Shown: positions 22,670 to 34,621 of the stretch, one piece after another
Layout of the letters: every line of letters begins with the position of its first letter
Numbering within the stretch: the first letter of the stretch is position 1
From: Ehretia macrophylla
Taxonomy: Eukaryota > Streptophyta > Magnoliopsida > Boraginales > Ehretiaceae
Direction of reading: 5' to 3'
Assembly: GCA_037974665.1 (NCBI GenBank)
Contig: CM075765.1
Span: 60,786,247 to 60,850,246, forward strand
DNA length: 64,000 nucleotides
Position numbers and translations under genes: made by a program
Notes under the pieces: generated by a model
The model's input: the letters and a program-made list of their open reading frames with translations, nothing else
Told to the model about the DNA's origin: nothing
The model's database searches: none

Positions 22670-25121
22670 TGTGATACCCCGAACCCGGCATGCATTTAAT
22701 GGCATTTAATTAAGTGCTATCTTAAATGTTAGCATTGAATTTTTTGTTTATTTTTAGTTAAACATTCATTTGTAGCTTTAATTTCATATTTCTTTTAGAA
22801 GTAATTAAAATAATACTTGAGTTAATATGTTAACGGAGTATCAACTACTTTTCATATGTATGTTACTTTGTTTTATTTTTTGCACCTTGATGCTCGGTTT
22901 TCAATTAAATGAAAAGTAGCTCCAAGCCGGAGTAAATTTTGAACTATGTTGCTTTTCAAAAATTATAATTTTCTTATATTCCATAATATTTAGGTGTTAT
23001 TCATTCTTCATCGTTTTGTGCATAGCATATCGAGAGTGGTAGTTAGAGAGTGTTTTCTAGTCCTCAGCAAATAGTGAAAACTAGTATTTAGTGTTTTAAT
23101 TCTAGTAATTTAGTTGATTCTTGATTAGAATTAAAATTGTGTTAGTGGTTTTAAGACTAAAATGCACAAAATGAACTACCTTAACCAAGTTTAGTTATCT
23201 TTGACCAAGGGACCTTGACCATTTGACTTAGTTGTCACCTTGTAAGCATAAACATAAAAAAAAAAACAACCAAAAGCTGAAAAAAGAAGGCCATGGCCGA
23301 AAATACAAGGGAGAAGAAAAAAAAAAGATTTCAACATCAAAACTTCAAATCTTCGCGAGAGCTTGCACGGGGTTGTTTCCGAGGCTTCCAACGTGGTTTG
23401 CCTAGCGTCTAGGAGCGTCTAAGGTAAGGAGTCCATCGTTATTTGCGCATTTGAAAATGTTGTATATAAACTTTAATTTTTGGGTTTTAGCCGTAGATTG
23501 TTATTTTAGCTGTTTTGATGCTTAAAGAATGTTCCTCGATAATTGTAGAACATATATTTGTAGACTTTTAGCATTTTCTACAGTTGAAAATAGCAATTGA
23601 AATTTTAAATGCGAATGGAATAGTAAAATATGAATAGTAAACTCTCGTTACGTTAAAGTTGCTTTGTTTTGCATTCTGTTGATGTAGGAAGGTGCTAGAT
23701 ATACTAGAATGCCTAAATGTATGGTTTAATTGGATTGTGTAATAGAAAAACAGAGAAAAATGGCTTTGTTCATGTTTGGGTCATTTCGGTCGAGTTTGGA
23801 AAACTCGTAGTTCGTTTGGAAGTAGTAGCATTGAGAAAGTTGGGGTCATTTAGTGTTTTAGTTGATTTTTATAATGCTTGCTTATATAATGCTTATTGTA
23901 GATTATTATGCTTGTTATACTTGATTATGATTGAATTGTATATCAATTGTTGATAATGTTTGTTAGTGTTGTTCTTGTTATTTTATTGATTGTAAATGCT
24001 TATTGTATCGCATGTTGATACTAATATGCACTTCAGTGCCTTGCTCGATTATCGTTATATCCCTCGTATTGCATTGCATTGTGTCAGGCGCGTCAGTGAC
24101 GGGCCTCTCTGGGTAGTCTCGGGCTGCCAGGGTTGGTTGCTCTAGCTCCGTGTCCTATTCCTGTTCTCGCTTAGGTTGCTGCCCAAGGAGTTTTGGGTCG
24201 TATAATTGACAGAGTATGCCCGGAGTACTCTAACGGAAGTTATAAGGTGGGTGAGCTGGCGCATCATCGTTAAAGTCATCGAAATCATGATTGGTACATT
24301 ACTCATTCGATTGAACCGTATTGGTATAGCTTTGAATGGTTGTGTTAATGTTTTCTTTAATTGTACATTGTATTGTCGTTTATATTGAAAGATTTCTTAT
24401 TGATTAAATTGCTTAACTATACCTATTTGCATTGCACAATCTTCTTTCTCTCCAACTCGATATATGTCTCACCCTCACTGAGTATACGTGTTGAGTATAC
24501 TCACTCATCACCACCACATTTCAGGAAATGCCTTGTTAGCTGGAAAGTTCGTGGTTACGTGAAAGATCATGCTTGAAGAGTTGTCTTGCGTGCTATGTGG
24601 CTTGAGTTGTCAAAGATGCAAAGATGTATATTTTCATGTAATGTATGTGTTTAATGTTAAAAGGAATGTAATTTAAGTTTTACTAGATTATTGAAGTGGT
24701 TTGATAAGCTAGTTTATGTATACAGTTAGTATAGTTTAACTTCAATGCATGTTTGTAATGTCCAAAGGAAAAGAGTTAGAATCCTATGATAGTCTATTTT
24801 ATGCAATAAGTTAGTTTAGTTTAGTTGCCAAGCATGAATGTACTTGTTAAAGATAAGAAGAGATAGGTTAGTATTTAAACTGGAAATGTATATTTACTTG
24901 TGTTTGCTTGTTGAGAACCAAGGCTTGGATGGCCTTGAGGTGTTTGTATGGTTGGACATGGTGCTGGTCCACTTATATGCTATTACAGGTTTTACATTTT
25001 GCCTAGAAACAGGGGAGACTCTGTCCGTCTTTCCCTAAAATTTTATGCTCAGGTTTGGAATTGGGTTGTGATTAGATTGATTGATAGAACTCCCAATCTC
25101 GAGAGGGATCGGGGTGTCACA
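22670..25121 (+). repeat. A1 5' LTR
   Basis: Contains, in order: an AT-rich front part, a splice-donor-like site near 23425, the GC-rich block (about 24085-24240, with GGGCCTCTCTGGGTAG), the CCTCACTGAG block with a hairpin at 24480-24502, and TTTCAGG near 24520. It ends ATCGGGGTGTCACA. Confidence 0.88.
24480..24502 (+). promoter_or_regulatory. Inverted repeat in the CCTCACTG block
   Basis: Arms GAGTATAC (24480-24487) and GTATACTC (24495-24502) are perfect inverted copies around a 7-base loop. The sequence recurs in the second A1 LTR (about 28779-28801) and the solo LTR (minus, about 18537-18560), and less perfectly in A2 and A3. It lies at the place where family B has its TATA box. Role unknown; a binding site or RNA hairpin is possible. 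Confidence 0.5.
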
Positions 25122-26738
25122 GGTGGTATCAGAGCTTGTTCAGTTCATAAGCCGGGACAGGGTCCTCGGTCTGGTGTGTAGTGATCCTTGAATGTATGCT
25201 TGTTAAGTGTGTCTTGAAAGTGTATGCTTGTATGTGAGATTGTGTGTCTTGACTTGAATGTATGCGCCTATGTGATATAATTATGTGTTATGTGTTAAAT
25301 GTTTCTCAAGTAAAGTGAAGTGTCTAGTTGTGCATTGAATTGACCTATTGAATTGACATCGTGAATCAAATCGGCCTTGTGAATTGTTATTTGCTTGAAG
25401 TATTGCTTGTAATGTGTGTATTAAAATGTCTTGAATTGGTTATGCCGTGATTTGAATTGATTATGTTGTGCTTGACTTGATTGTCGTGCTTGAGTGACTT
25501 TGTTGAATAAACTGTTTTATAAACTTTTTTGTAAACTTGCTTGTATAATAGTTTAAGGCATGTGTATAAATGTGATATCTTGGCATTCATACATGTCCTA
25601 TTGAAATGGTAAGAAAGACTTCTTCCTCCCCTGAAGAAAGTGGTTCACAGCTGGCCTTTCAAGGTGTATAGATTGGCAGGAAATGAATGCCATTTAATTA
25701 GCCTTTATTTGGGAATTGGTGTTTGTCTTTGGAGCTCGGTTATTGCCATACTTCTAAGACTCTTCTTCGTGGTTGGCAATCATAAAAAGATAACTTTCAT
25801 TGGGGTTTCTATATGATGGCTCTTGGTAGCATTCTTTTGGAATTCTTATTGGGTTTCCTTATTGGCAAGGTTGTATGAAGTACTCACTTGGAAAACAGTA
25901 CAGGGGCCTCGGAGTTCGGTTTTGTATATTTTGCACCAGCTCGGTATTTTCCTTAGGGTTTTCGTCTAGCTAGGAAACTATATTGGTTATTCAACTTGAT
26001 TGTCTTATTGGGCAATTCTTGGTACTTTCTTACTGGAGCATTGTTTGGGGATTTTCTTTGGCGTTCCTCAGTTGGTTTGGTAATTGGAATTCCTATCGGA
26101 CATATTGTGTAATATTACTTACGGTATTCTTTGGAATTCTTATTGGGCATTCTACTAGTATTTTTCTTATTGGCATTTATTGGAAGATCCTACACTTGGA
26201 ATTCTGCTTGGACTTATTATCTTGTATTGTTTACGGCTTCTCCATCGGCCTTTCCACTTAGGGAAAATCTATACTTGCTGTTTTACTAAGATGTTGCGGT
26301 AGGGACTCAGTGATTGGAGAATTTCATTTAGAGATTGGCCTTTGGTATTCTTCTCTATATTCTTTTACAGAACTTTCAGTTAGGTCTACTTACGGTAATC
26401 AGCATTGCATGAGGTACATCTACTCTGGCTATCTTTTAACTTTCTTATTTGGTACTTGTTAGACTTCTATTGGAGATTCATAAATAGGGTATTCCTTCAG
26501 TATTCTTCTTGCCATTAATATGTGGTATTGATATTATCTACAGTATCCCTACTTTAGTCTTTAGATGGTATTTTCTCAGCATTCTTGGTTGGGATTTCTA
26601 TTCGGGTTTTCCTACGGGCATCCTTATTCACTATCTTGCTCAGCAACCGATGCGGATTAGTCAGAATTGGATTTCAGATGGTGTTGAGTTCTATCGGAAG
26701 AAGAATTACGAGGACGCAATTGTTTTAAGGGGGAAGGA
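25122..26738 (+). repeat. A1 internal region, non-coding
   Basis: After the primer site comes a leader with AAGCCGGGACAGGGTCCTCG, then a zone of TTGAATTGA/GTGCTTGA words (about 25200-25590), then a T-rich zone in which TATTCTTATTGGCATT-like words recur (about 25790-26640). The end is a conserved stretch GAATTACGAGGACGCAATTG and the polypurine tract at 26727-26738. Hydrophobic frames here (25983-26261, 26509-26778) follow from the T-rich repeats. Confidence 0.8.
25124..25135 (+). promoter_or_regulatory. Primer-binding site, initiator tRNA-Met type
   Basis: TGGTATCAGAGC two bases after the end of the 5' LTR, an exact match to the complement of the initiator tRNA-Met 3' end. Confidence 0.9.
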
Positions 26739-29419
26739 TGTGATACCCCGAACCCGGCATGCATTTAATGGCATTTAATTAAGTGCTATCTTAAATGTTA
26801 GCATTGAATTTTGTGTTTATTTTTAGTTAAACATTCATTTGTAGCATTATTTGCATATTTCTTTTAGAAGTAATTAAAATAATACTTGAGTTAATATGTT
26901 AACGGAGTATCAACTACTTTTCATATGTATGTTCCTTGGTTTTATTTTCTTGCACCTTGATGCTCGATTTTCAATTAAATGAAAAGTAGCTCCGAGCCGG
27001 AGTAAATTTTGAACTATGTTGCTTTTCAAAAATTATATTTTTCTTATATTCCATAATATTTAGGTGTTATTCATTCTTCATCATTTTGTGCATAGCATAT
27101 CGAGAGTGGTAGTTAGAGAGTGTTTTCTAGTCTCAGCAAATAGTGAAAACTAGTATTTAGTGTTTTAATTCTAGTAATTTAGTTGATGGTTGATTAGAAT
27201 TAAAATTGTGTTAGTGGTTTTAAGCTTAAAATGCACAAAATGAACTACCTTGACCAAGTTTAGTTAGCATTGACCAAGGGACCTTGACCATTTGACTTAG
27301 TTGTCACCTTATAAGCATAAACATAAAAAAAAAAAACAACCAAAAGCTGGAAAAAAAGATGGCCATGGCCGAAAATACAAGAGGAAAAGAAAAAAAAAGA
27401 TTTCAACTTCAAAACTTCAAATCTTCACGAGAGCTTGCACGGGGTTGTTTTCGAGGCATCCAACGAGGTTTTCCTAGCATCTAGGAGCGTCTAAGGTGAG
27501 GGTTTCATCATTATTTGCGCATTTGAAAATGTTGTATATAAACTTTAATTTTTGGGTTTTAGCCATAGATTGTTATTTTAATTGTTTTGATGCTTAAAGA
27601 ATGTTCCTTGAGAATTGTAGAACACATATTTGTAGACTTTTAGCATTTTCTACGGTTGAAAATAGCAATTGAAATTTTAAATGCGAATAGAAAAGTAAAA
27701 TATGAATAGTAAACCCTCGTTATGTTAAAGTTGCTTCGTTTTGCATTCTGTTGACGTAGGAAGGTGCTAGATATGCTAGAATGCCTAAATGTACGGTTTA
27801 ATTGGATTTTTTAATTGAAAAACGGATAAAAATGACTTGGTACATGTTGGGGTCATTTTGGCTGAGTTTGAAAATTTCTCGATTTGCATGAAGGCATTGT
27901 CGAGGTACATCATGGAAGCACTTTTGGTGCAGTTGTGACATTGGTTGGGTGATCGGTTGAGGTAGCTGTAGTTCAAATGAGCAAAGGGGAAAATCGGGGC
28001 TTTGCGGGAATTCTACGGTAAAGTAGGGTTCGTGGTCTTTAGACTTGCCATATGGTGTCCTAGGAGGAGTGGTGAAGTCGGTTTCCAAAACTCGTAGCTC
28101 GTTTGGAAGTAGTAGCATTGAGAAAGTTGGGGTCATTTAGTGTTTTAGTTGATTTTTATAATGCTTGCTTATATAATGCTTATTGTGGATTATTATGCTT
28201 GTTATACTTGATTATGATTGAATTGTATATCAATTGTTGATAATGCTTGTTAGTGTTGTTCTTGTTATTTTATTGATTGTAAATGCTTATTGTATCGCAT
28301 GTTGTTACTAACATGCACTTCAGTGCCTTGCTCGATTATCGTTATATTCCTCGTATTGCATTGCATAGTGTCAGGCGCGTGAGTGATGGGCCTCTCTGGG
28401 TAGTCTTGGGCTTCCATTGTTGGTTGCTCTAGCTCCGTGTCCTATTCCCATTCTCGCTTGGGTTGCCGCCCAGGGCGTTTTGGGTCGTAGAATTGACAGA
28501 GTATGTCCGGAGTACTCTAACGGAAGTTATAAGATGGGTGAGCCAGCGCGTCATCGTTAAAGTCATCGAAGTCATGATCGGTACATTTCTCGTTCGAGTG
28601 AACCGTAGCCTGCAAAGTGTGGTATATCTTTGAATGGTTGTGTTAATGCTTTCTTTAATTGTACATTGTATTGTCGTTTATATTGAAAGCTTTCTTATTG
28701 ATTAAATTGCTTAACTGTACCTATTTGCATTGCACGATCTTCTTTCTCTCCACCTCGATATCTGTCTTACCCTCACTGAGTATACGTGTTGTGTATACTC
28801 ACTCCTCACCACCACATTTCAGGAAATGCTTTGTTAGCTAGAAAGTTCGTGGTTACGTGAAAGATCATGCTTGAAGAGTTGTCTTGCATGCTATGTGGCT
28901 TGAGTTGTCAAAGATGCAAAGATGTATATTTTCATGTAATGTATGTGTTTAATGTTAAAAGGAATGTAATTTAAGTTTTACTAGATTATTGAAGTTGTTG
29001 GATAAGCTAGTTTATGTATACAGTTAGTATAGTTTTACTTCAATGCATATTTGTAATGTCCAAAGGGAAAGAGTTAGAATGGTATGATAGTCTATTTTAT
29101 GCAATAAGTTTGTTTAGTTTAGTTGCCAAGCATGAATGTACTTGTCAAAGATAAGAAGAGATAGGTTAGCATTTAAACTGGAAATGTATATTTACTTGTG
29201 CTCGCTTGTTGAGAACCAAGGCTCGGATGGCCTTGAGGTGTTTATATGGTTGGACACAGTGCTAGTCCACTTATATGCTATTACAGGTTTTACATTTTGC
29301 CTAGAAACAGGGGAGACTCCGTCTGTCTTTTCCTAAAATTTTATGCCCGAGTTTAGAATTGGGTTGTGATTAGATTGATTGATAGAACTCCCAGTCTCGA
29401 GAGGGATCGGGGTGTCACA
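26739..29419 (+). repeat. A1 3' LTR
   Basis: Partner of 22670-25121 with the same ends and the same ordered blocks (donor-like site at about 27495, GC-rich block about 28370-28520, CCTCACTGAG block about 28771-28822). The two LTRs differ in length and at scattered bases, so A1 is not very recent. Confidence 0.88.
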
Positions 29420-31333
29420 GCACGTCCGCTAAAATTTTTACACGGGTGTTTTAAACGTCTTAAAACCTATTCCTCTATTATTAATAAACCCATGTTTTAT
29501 AAAAATTGATTTTGAAACAGAATAGTAATTTAAATAGACTTTTCGGGCGAAAAGTAGCATTTTTTAGCCAAATAGTGATTTTTTCTAAACCCGATTCTTG
29601 CATTGACTTTCGTTAACCTAGTATATATTAATATAACTGTATTTATATATGGTATTAAATAATTTTAGATTAATTGTGCATTCAAAACACATTTGAAAAC
29701 AAATAATATGACTTTTCACCTTCTTTTACAAAAATCAAGTTTTTTAATCGAGTCGGGTGTAAGTCTATGCATGTTAAACTTGTTGTCAACTAAAAATATA
29801 CTACTTAAAAATAGTCCAAGTGTTAATTGCATTTGTGTGAGAAAAAATAGTCTAAAAACAATTAAAAGACTAAAAATACTAGTTAAAAGACAAAAAATAC
29901 TGACTTTGACTTTGCAAATTTTGTTGACCTTGAGCTTATATCATCAACACACATTAAAAACAAAGCAAACACACTCAGAAAATAAACACATTACCGAAAA
30001 TCTATGAGGGAGAAGAAAGAATGCATTTTCAAGGTTTTTCAAAGTATTTTTCACATAGATTTTGCAATTCAAGTCCAAATCACTTCATTCAAACCTTGAA
30101 TTCATTTGTTGGGCATCCATTCTACATCTTTCTTGCATCAAAACACATCAAAGGTGAGAGAAAAATTATAGATCTCAAGATGTCATTTTTATGTTTTTGC
30201 ATATAATTGAATTTTGAACCATTAGAATGTTAAATTGATGTTATATTATTGCTCAGTGCATGCTAAGGATCGTTTATATGTGTTTATATAAGATCTGAAC
30301 CGTTGTGCATAAATTTTTATTTTTCGGGTATTAAAATTGAGTTGTTGGCTATTTGTTGAATAATTGAAGTTGTGGTGGTTGGAATCGATTGATGTTAGCT
30401 TGTAAAAGTTTGTTAAATACGTGGTAGTAATGTTGTAATGCCAAAATTTTGATTGTGATGTCAGTGTAAAAGTCCGAAAATTTCAGCCTTGATGCATTAG
30501 GGTTTTAGGGTTGTTGTGCTTTATGTGGATGGTTATGGTTGGTTTTCGAGGGGGTGAATGTTGTTGATTGAGTGGGTGAGTGTTAGAAACTGGTTTGGAG
30601 GTTATCGGATTAGTAGAATGTAAGTTATGACTTTTAGAAGTTTGGGTTCTCTTTCTTTAAACTGTTGAATTATGCCTTTGGATGTTTGGGTGGTGTTTGA
30701 GTGATTGAATTGTAAGTTGTTGATGGTTAGATTAGGGTTTGGTTGTGTGGTTATTGCATGTTAAGTTGGATGGCTTACTTTGTCATCTAACTTATTTGTT
30801 TGTTGTTTCTTTGATTAGTTGTTGTTATGTTGTTGAAATGATGATTATTGATTGATTATTGTTGAACCGGGAGATAGGCAACCTACTTTGTTGTCCTCAT
30901 GTGATAATTGATTATTGTTGAACCGGTAGATAGTCAACATGAAAGGTTGTCCTCCTGGGATTTGAATGTTTATTATTATTGTCATGAGTCTTGGTATGTG
31001 TGTGCCACCTCTCGGGCAGCGTCGGGCTGTCGGGTGGAAAACGGCATGACTATCATAGGCTACCCCCAGCTCGCGTGGGCGGAGGCGCCATGGAGGGAGG
31101 GGCTAGAGAGGTACCCCGGGTGTGTGAGTAATGGGGAGTTACAAGAAGAACGGTTGAGATCGTGAAGGCATTTGGAGCTACACCAACTAGAGTATCCTTT
31201 ATTGATTGGTCATTATAATTAATGTGTTTATATTGTTGTTAATGATTATTATGTGTTTACTACTTAAAGGATAATTTCCAAGGAGTATAGTAAATAATGT
31301 TAGAGATCTATCGAATCCTCACTGGGCTTGTTT

Positions 31334-31341
31334 TATATAAG
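31334..31341 (+). promoter_or_regulatory. TATA-like box in family B LTR1
   Basis: TATATAAG between CCTCACTGGG (31318-31327) and GCTCACTCTC. Equivalent boxes are at 36745-36752 (LTR2) and 49570-49577 (LTR3). Conservation in all four family B LTRs supports it; start of transcription is not shown. Confidence 0.5.
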
Positions 31342-31371
31342 CTCACTCTCAATTATTGCATGCATACAGGT

Positions 31372-31461
31372 GATATTGATAAAGATTACGGGTACGTCCC
31401 TCAGGAAGTTGAGAATGTGCTTTATGTGAACAAGTCTTGTGTGCCGGAGTCGTTGCCATGA
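31372..31461 (+). other. Conserved 30-codon tail frame in family B LTR
   Basis: Just after an acceptor-like GCATACAGG, this frame reads acidic residues with KDYGYVPQE and ends SLP plus stop. Similar frames of the same length are at 36783-36872 and 49608-49697, and a related one on the minus strand ends at 3887. There is no start codon of its own. It may be a relic of a spliced exon or chance; differences between copies are mostly amino-acid changing, which argues against selection. Confidence 0.25.
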
Positions 31462-31834
31462 GCTTGTCTTAGTTGTTGTAATATGTTATATTGTATAACT
31501 TACTCAATTATAAGACTTATGTATATTGCTAGTTTAGTAGTTTTGTTTTGGAACATGATTAGGTTGCTGAATTGTTTATAATCTATTTTGGAAATGTATG
31601 TTATATAGTAAATGTATGATGATGGAACGGAGGCATATAACCTATGGATGCAATGGTAAAATAATGTTTAATGTATATTGTGGTTGTGTTGTTGAATTGT
31701 TGAATTGTAGAATTGTTTGTGGAGTTGGATGTATGAGTTACAAAGAAGTTGGTTTAGAGCCTTGGTATCCGGGTTACAGTCATTAACTGCCGAAATTCCG
31801 TTGCGTGCTGACTGATCTTAAGGGGGGTATTAAA

Positions 31835-31846
31835 TGGTATCAGAGC
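31835..31846 (+). promoter_or_regulatory. Primer-binding site, initiator tRNA-Met type
   Basis: TGGTATCAGAGC, exact, at the start of internal region 1. The corresponding site of internal region 2 is at 37255-37266. Confidence 0.88.
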
Positions 31847-31899
31847 GTATGTTTAGCTGTCAGCCGGGGTATTCTCAGAATGTGGGTAGTGGTCTAAGC

Positions 31900-32420
31900 A
31901 TGCAAGTATGTATTAAGTGAAAGAAAAGTGAAACACATGTTAATATGTTTATGTGATTAATTTACTAATGTGTCTAACTTTTTATGTGATCAATATGCTT
32001 TATATGTTAAGTGAACTAATGTGGTCAATATATTTTATTTGATAACGTGTCTTACGTACTCAATGCGTTCTAGTTTATATGCATTTTGAGATTAATGTGT
32101 ATTATATGACAAATGTGTTTTATGTGATTGAAGTGTTTGTGTGAAGTTAGTTGTTTATGTAATTTTAATTGTTTATAACAAGCTTGTGTGAAACATTGTG
32201 CTTTAGGTGATCAATGTACTTCAAGTGACCAATGTGAGTTACGTGATCAACTTGTTTTATGTGAATTTTGTTGTTTATGTGACTTTAATTGTTTATAACT
32301 TACTTCTGTGATATAACATGTTTATTTGATGTTGGCTTCTTATATGATGAATTGTGTGTTATGTGATAATGTTGTAATATATGATAATCATGTAATATGT
32401 TGGTACTTGTTTTCATGAGA
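31900..32420 (+). repeat. Degenerate TTATGTGAT/AATGTG repeats
   Basis: The words TATGTGAT, AATGTG and TTTATGTGA recur at irregular 15-30 base spacing over about 500 bases. The same array occurs at 37330-37830 and on the minus strand at 2850-3400. Units are too variable and lack unique spacers, so this is not a CRISPR array. Confidence 0.7.
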
Positions 32421-34621
32421 TATAATTGTATATATGCTATTACTGCGAGTGATTCTTTTGGGTGCAATAAGGATGACTACAAGAGTTTTCAGAAATAAAG
32501 GTAGGCCATGATTTTGAATTATTATTATTCTAGTAGTTTATCAGTGAGATTTTAATTGTTATGTTTATGGGTTTTAGTCTCAGTTTAATGGATCTGTTCT
32601 TGATATTCCTTTAGCGAGAATGAAGTTGTTCTAGGAAATAGCAATGTATCTTGATGATTATAATTACTTTTGTTGCCATGTTTAACTTGTTATTACTTGG
32701 AGATGGATCATAAGTTGAGGTTTCCGTGAGGTTGTGATTAGACACTTTTGGAGTCTCAACTCAGACTATACATCCTTGAGGTTATTTTAGAATTAATTTA
32801 TTTGAGGAATTAGTGATGTATATTTGTGAATGAAATAAAGTGTGGTGTAACATCTGAATATTTCTACAATTTGGGATTGCTATATTATTAATGGATATTT
32901 TGGATTTTTGATCTTTAAACCTTGGGGACAATTGGAGTGATTCCTGACTAAAGTTACTTTATTCGAAGATGTAATTGCTGGGAGATAGAATTATTTGAGG
33001 AAATAAGAATGCATTTTGGTGACTGAACATTTACTTGCCTACATCAAGCTTTTGAGTTCTAGGTGGTATGACTTTCTAAATTATTGATTGAGGATTCTCT
33101 TGTGTTATAATGGGTTAGTATGAATCTGTATTGTGTTATTAGATTTTGGAGTCTTCATTAGTCAATCTTGTTGGGTAATCGGTGATTTATCTTGTTTGGT
33201 GATTGGTCTGGTACGGAATGTAAAATTTTGGAGTGATTTATCTTGTTTGGTGATTGTTATGACTCCTTAGGTTCTCTAGATCTCCTTAGTGTCTTGTTTT
33301 GGAGGAAGATAGATTATAGGATTTGACTTGTTGGTATTTAAATGTATAGGTGTGACATCCCTTTTGTGCTTCTTAATTCTATTGGTCTTATTATTCTTTT
33401 CTACTCTATTCTCACTTATTTGAGAGAGAGTTACACTTTTCTAGCATATCAATTATTTTCTTGAAAGTTTTGCTTATTAGATTAATGGATCCTATACTTA
33501 TTTGACATTGTTTCTATTCTTAACATTCATATTTGCTTCTTATAGCAATATCGCTTATTGGAGTTAAGCTTTGGGACTTCTATATTTCATTCTATATCTC
33601 CAGCCATTGGTTTCAATATTTCATTTCATCCTATTACTATTCATTTGAAAGTAATTTTTCCTTTGGTATACCCTTTTACTTTCGAATTTCACTTGCTTGA
33701 TGTACTTCCTACCTAAGTACATCATTGTCATTCTTGTTGATCCTTGTTAATCCTATTGTTTTATGATTAAATGCTGAGCCATTACTTTGCTTGTAATTGC
33801 TCACTCAAAGTACTCGGCACTGTCATGTTGTTATCATTTCTTATTCGTACTTCTTTGGTATTGCGTGCTGAGATACACTTGTCACTCATGTTTTCTATTG
33901 AATTAATCATCTCTTATTTCTTAATTTATTTCGCCTCAAGTACAACTTACTTGTTGGTTCCTTGAACAATCATTGAGAATTGAAATGTTTACTTGTTCAG
34001 GAATGTTTGTTGAACATACTCAGCACTGTTTTGATCCGTCATCATCCTTTGTTCGTACTTATTTAACTGATAGGTGCTGTGACATTGCTTGTCTTAGTTA
34101 TCATGCTTTCTTATTAAACTATTAGCCTCTTGATTCTCTAACTTGTTTGACCCCTTGTTCCCCTGATTGTTGGATCGAATATGACTTTCCATATCCTTAT
34201 TTCCTTGTAAATTTCATAATAGTCATATTCTGACCAATGTCACTTTTGAGATATTTCCTTGATCTATAATCATTCATGTTATCGTGAATGAGTTTTCAAA
34301 CCCTCGGGGTGTTCATGGAGCTCTTTTGTGTAGTAGGGGATGATTGATAAGTAGTGGTGTCATGCTAAGGCTTTGGAGTTGCGATTTCTTTCATATTCAA
34401 TATGATATTATGTGGGAGAGAATTATGAATTCGAGATTGTCTTGGAATTATGATAATCATCTTGCAGTCAACAGAGTTTGTTCTTTTGAGGTCTTTGGTT
34501 ATGTGTCATCCTAAAAGATAAATGGGAACTAAGAAAAGTATTGTTAAGTGTAACGATTGAGGATTTAATTGTCTGTCAGTTCGAGAATTGCGCGGACGCA
34601 ATTGTTTTAAGGAGGGGAGAA

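Larger units (their letters stand above)
22670..29419 (+). mobile_element. Family A element A1, complete structure, nested in family B LTR1
   Basis: LTRs 22670-25121 and 26739-29419 enclose about 1.6 kb of non-coding internal DNA. LTR ends are TGTGATACCCCG and ATCGGGGTGTCACA. Flanks are ACACG (22665-22669) and GCACG (29420-29424), a 5-bp duplication with one mismatch; the uninterrupted family B LTR at 34840-34855 confirms the empty site. Primer site and polypurine tract are present, gag and pol are not, so it is non-autonomous. Confidence 0.9.
29420..31829 (+). repeat. Family B LTR1, second part
   Basis: Continues LTR1 after A1 and matches 34846-37249. It contains the donor-like AAAGGTGAGAG (about 30150), the tandem duplication (30840-30960), the GC-rich block (31004-31190) and the CCTCACTGGG/TATA block (31318-31370). 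The primer site follows within a few bases of its end. Confidence 0.85.
31830..34621 (+). repeat. Family B internal region 1, non-coding
   Basis: Begins with the primer-binding site and a leader (CAGCCGGGGTATTC), followed by TGTGAT-type repeats (31900-32420), a less repetitive AT-rich middle, and a T-rich zone with recurring CTCAGCACTG/CTCGGCACTG words (about 33780-34080). It ends with GAATTGCGCGGACGCAATTG and the purine tract at 34609-34621. No gag or pol is recognised anywhere in 2.8 kb. Confidence 0.82.

Noticed and set aside
25124-25135. tRNA-like sequence TGGTATCAGAGC
   Set aside because: Only the complement of the tRNA 3' end is present; it is a primer-binding site at the LTR border, not a tRNA gene.
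31900-32420. Possible CRISPR array
   Set aside because: The repeats are irregular, imperfect and without unique spacers of fixed length, in a eukaryotic retroelement.
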